Source: JBCBKZ01 sp039026975
GTDB taxonomy: Bacteria; Bacteroidota; Bacteroidia; J057
Direction of reading: 5' to 3'
Assembly (NCBI GenBank): GCA_039026975.1
Contig: JBCCLI010000266.1
Coordinates: 1-9,082, forward strand
DNA length: 9,082 nucleotides
The notes beneath the pieces are model-generated. The model ran no database searches. It had not been told where the DNA came from and worked only from the letters and a program-made list of their open reading frames with translations. This document shows, in pieces, positions 7,829 through 9,082 of the stretch (position 1 is its first letter; each line of letters starts with the position of its first letter). A program made the translations under genes and the position numbers.

Positions 7829-7888
7829 TATTACTGCTTTTAGTCCATTACGTGAATTGTAATACTGGAAAACATTTCAGATGTAATA
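7829..7888. promoter_or_regulatory. cluster of ATTAC/GTAAT half-sites in the leader of the hybrid kinase gene
   Basis: Four copies of one pentamer lie within 60 bases upstream of the hybrid kinase start. On the plus strand they read TATTAC at 7829-7834, ATTAC at 7847-7851, GTAATA at 7859-7864 and GTAATA at 7883-7888. The inner two form a perfect 5-base dyad with a 7-base spacer (7847-7863), and the outer two form a wider 6-base dyad around nearly the same centre. This could be an operator. The motif is AT-rich and short, so coincidence is quite possible. I see no convincing TAnnTTTG promoter element at a standard distance in this leader. Confidence 0.25.
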
Positions 7889-7920
7889 TTTCCCTTCAAT
7901 TTTACCCAAATGCACCCAAC

Positions 7921-7937
7921 AAAAGCTATAGGCTTTT
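7921..7937 (-). terminator. short hairpin directly after the open stretch at 7938-8105
   Basis: On the minus strand AAAAGC and GCTTTT form a 6-base stem around a 5-base loop, starting directly after the TAA at 7938-7940. The A-rich arm, small G-C core and U-rich arm have the look of a modest intrinsic terminator. The stem is weak, and the U-run is better on the plus strand (TTTTTT at 7934-7939), where no gene exists to need it. If real, it terminated the gene whose remnant lies just upstream. Confidence 0.3.
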
Positions 7938-8105
7938 TTAAGGGATCCAAGTATTAGGTAAGCCCTTACTGATTACCAATGATGTACAGTCTTCTGTGGC
8001 TCTACGTATCCCCAAAATAGCTTCCCTTTTAGTGGTGAAAGGAGCTAAGGTTTCTTTCAGGTAGATACCATCAATCTCAGGCAAGAATAGAAATGGCGAA
8101 CCTAT
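7938..8105 (-). pseudogene. probable 3' remnant of a lost gene (55-codon open stretch)
   Basis: Between the TPR-gene terminator and the hybrid kinase leader the minus strand is open for 55 codons from a TGA at 8106-8108 to a TAA at 7938-7940. The predicted peptide looks like real protein: it includes FLFLPEIDGIYLKET and, further on, REAILGIRRATEDC, and it ends LPNTWIP. There is no in-frame ATG, and the only alternative start is a TTG at 8082-8084. I do not recognise the family. The balanced, non-repetitive composition, the hairpin right after the stop and the absence of a start suggest the C-terminal end of a gene whose 5' part was deleted. Alternatives are a short gene with a TTG start (about 48 residues) or a chance open frame, since 55 codons is within chance range. 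Confidence 0.33.
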
Positions 8106-8116
8106 TCACCTGCTAT

Positions 8117-8158
8117 TAAAAAGCCTATGCCCAACTGATATTTTCAGCTGGGCATAGG
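8117..8158 (-). terminator. strong intrinsic terminator of the TPR-protein gene
   Basis: A 15-base-pair stem is formed by 8144-8158 and 8124-8138 around a 5-base loop (8139-8143), followed on the minus strand by CTTTTTAATA. Read as minus-strand RNA, all 15 positions pair, with one G-U wobble. Read as plus-strand RNA, the same position is an A-C mismatch, and there is no U-run on that side. Both facts place its function on the minus strand. It starts 23 bases after the TPR-gene stop codon. Confidence 0.9.
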
Positions 8159-8181
8159 TATTAGTTTTTATATTCGGCGTT

Positions 8182-9082
8182 TTATTCTTCTATGGTAGGG
8201 CAATTTACCTGTACCAAGGCTTCCGCTTCAGGTAGTTCTTCTCCGGTCAAGCCATATGATATGCTCTTATTGAGTGCCTCACAGGCTGCGCTTTGGTTAT
8301 TTTGGGCAAGTAACACCAGCCCTTCATAATAAAATGAAATAGGGTTCAGGACATTTATATCCTTAGCTGCCTGTACGGCTGTAAGAGCTCTGTCATACTC
8401 TTCTGCTTTAAACAGCAGGTAGGCTATTCTATTATGGGAAGCTACTCTGAGCTTACTATTCAGGCTTTTCTCAGCCGAGACAGACAAGTCCGTTACAGCT
8501 TCATCCAAGAGTCCTAATTCTCCCTTATAGAATCCTCTGCTGTAAAAGAGGAGCACATCATCCGGGTTACAGTTTATTAAATTATCATACGCCTCTACTG
8601 TTTTAGTCAAATCTTTCTGAAGAAGTCTTAATTCTGCTATCAATGCATGCGCCTTGCAAGCTTTCTCTGGATCATTCTCTATGACCCATTCATAGTTTTT
8701 CATGGCTTCTTCATCATTCTCAAGTTGGAAATTCACATATCCCCTTTCCAGGTAGGCATTACCAAGGGTAGGACTAACCAAGGAATCTGCAATTTCTACG
8801 GTAGAAGCCCATTGAATGGCGGAAGAAAGATCCTCCGAGGCTGTTGCATAATTTCCTTTCAAAGCGTAGGTCAACCCACGTGCATAAAGGGCGTAATATT
8901 TAAACTCAGTAGGTATTACCGTGGTATCTTCCTCTGGTAGGTCCTGATAAGTTTCATCATACAGCTTAAGGCATGTATTAAAGTCTGCAATGGCAGCATC
9001 TACGCGACTTAGCTCTTTAAATTGTAGTCCCCTTTTCAGGTAGACCATATAATTACCACTGTCTTGAGCTACTTCTGCATCC
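8182..9082 (-). CDS. tetratricopeptide-repeat protein, 5' end outside the window
   Basis: This is the C-terminal part of a TPR protein. The reading frame continues without a stop through the Met at 9046-9048 to the window edge, adding residues DAEVAQDSGNY before it. That Met is therefore unlikely to be the start and the gene is partial here, with 299 complete codons before the stop. About seven helix pairs of 30-35 residues can be seen. Numbered from the internal Met, they start near residues 4, 52, 91, 130, 166, 202 and 237. They carry TPR-like positions such as YARGLTYALKGNYATA, YLERGYVNFQLENDEEA, FYSRGFYKGELGLLDEA and YYEGLVLLAQNNQSA. The end of the last repeat (ACEALNKSISYG, then a Cys near the terminus) is common in Bacteroidota TPR proteins. 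TPR arrays bind other proteins, and the partner is not evident. No signal sequence can be judged because the N-terminus is missing. A strong terminator follows, so the gene is transcriptionally separate from the kinase genes. Confidence 0.88.
   Translation of the reverse strand, partial: DAEVAQDSGNYMVYLKRGLQFKELSRVDAAIADFNTCLKLYDETYQDLPEEDTTVIPTEFKYYALYARGLTYALKGNYATASEDLSSAIQWASTVEIADSLVSPTLGNAYLERGYVNFQLENDEEAMKNYEWVIENDPEKACKAHALIAELRLLQKDLTKTVEAYDNLINCNPDDVLLFYSRGFYKGELGLLDEAVTDLSVSAEKSLNSKLRVASHNRIAYLLFKAEEYDRALTAVQAAKDINVLNPISFYYEGLVLLAQNNQSAACEALNKSISYGLTGEELPEAEALVQVNCPTIEE

Noticed and set aside
7811..7832. Upstream out-of-frame ATG near 7827 as a leader peptide for the hybrid kinase
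   Set aside because: The frame overlaps the kinase start by dozens of bases, encodes nothing recognisable and lacks a ribosome-binding site. It is likely chance.
8647..8940. Plus-strand 97-codon open frame inside the TPR gene
   Set aside because: It lies opposite a clear TPR-coding frame, has no plausible context and lies within a gene with regular repeat periodicity on the other strand.

Overview
This window looks like a chromosomal segment from the Bacteroidota, most likely a Cytophagales-type bacterium. The evidence is a periplasmic-propeller (Reg_prop/Y_Y_Y) hybrid histidine kinase, a LytS-type kinase paired with a LytTR regulator, an S41 lipoprotein with a typical lipobox, a TPR protein with the C-terminal style common in that phylum, moderate-to-low GC, and an almost complete lack of strong Shine-Dalgarno sequences. 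The taxonomic call is inference from gene families, not from a marker gene. Every supported gene lies on the minus strand, so transcription reads from right to left.

Layout in the direction of transcription. (1) 9082-8182: the C-terminal 300 residues of a tetratricopeptide-repeat protein, whose start lies outside the window. A strong intrinsic terminator follows at 8117-8158. (2) 8105-7811: an interval without an intact gene. It holds a 55-codon open stretch with no good start, probably the 3' end of a lost gene, with a small hairpin immediately after its stop. Next comes the leader of the hybrid kinase, with a cluster of ATTAC/GTAAT half-sites. (3) 7810-3869: a 1313-residue hybrid sensor kinase with signal peptide, propeller sensor, Y_Y_Y domain, one membrane helix, HisKA, HATPase_c and two receiver domains. 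It has no DNA-binding output domain. (4) 3741-49: a compact four-gene cluster. It encodes a four-helix LytS/YehU-type membrane kinase, a LytTR response regulator, a predicted outer-membrane beta-barrel protein and an S41-family peptidase lipoprotein. Kinase/regulator and barrel/peptidase each overlap by 4 bases (ATGA), and only 41 bases separate the two pairs.

The most interesting idea here is that the four-gene cluster is one envelope-directed unit: a membrane sensor and DNA-binding regulator co-transcribed with an outer-membrane protein and a lipid-anchored protease. The large hybrid kinase next door senses the periplasm but has no visible transcriptional output of its own. Whether the two signalling systems talk to each other cannot be decided from sequence. 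No RNA genes, CRISPR arrays, insertion sequences, attachment sites or origins were recognised.
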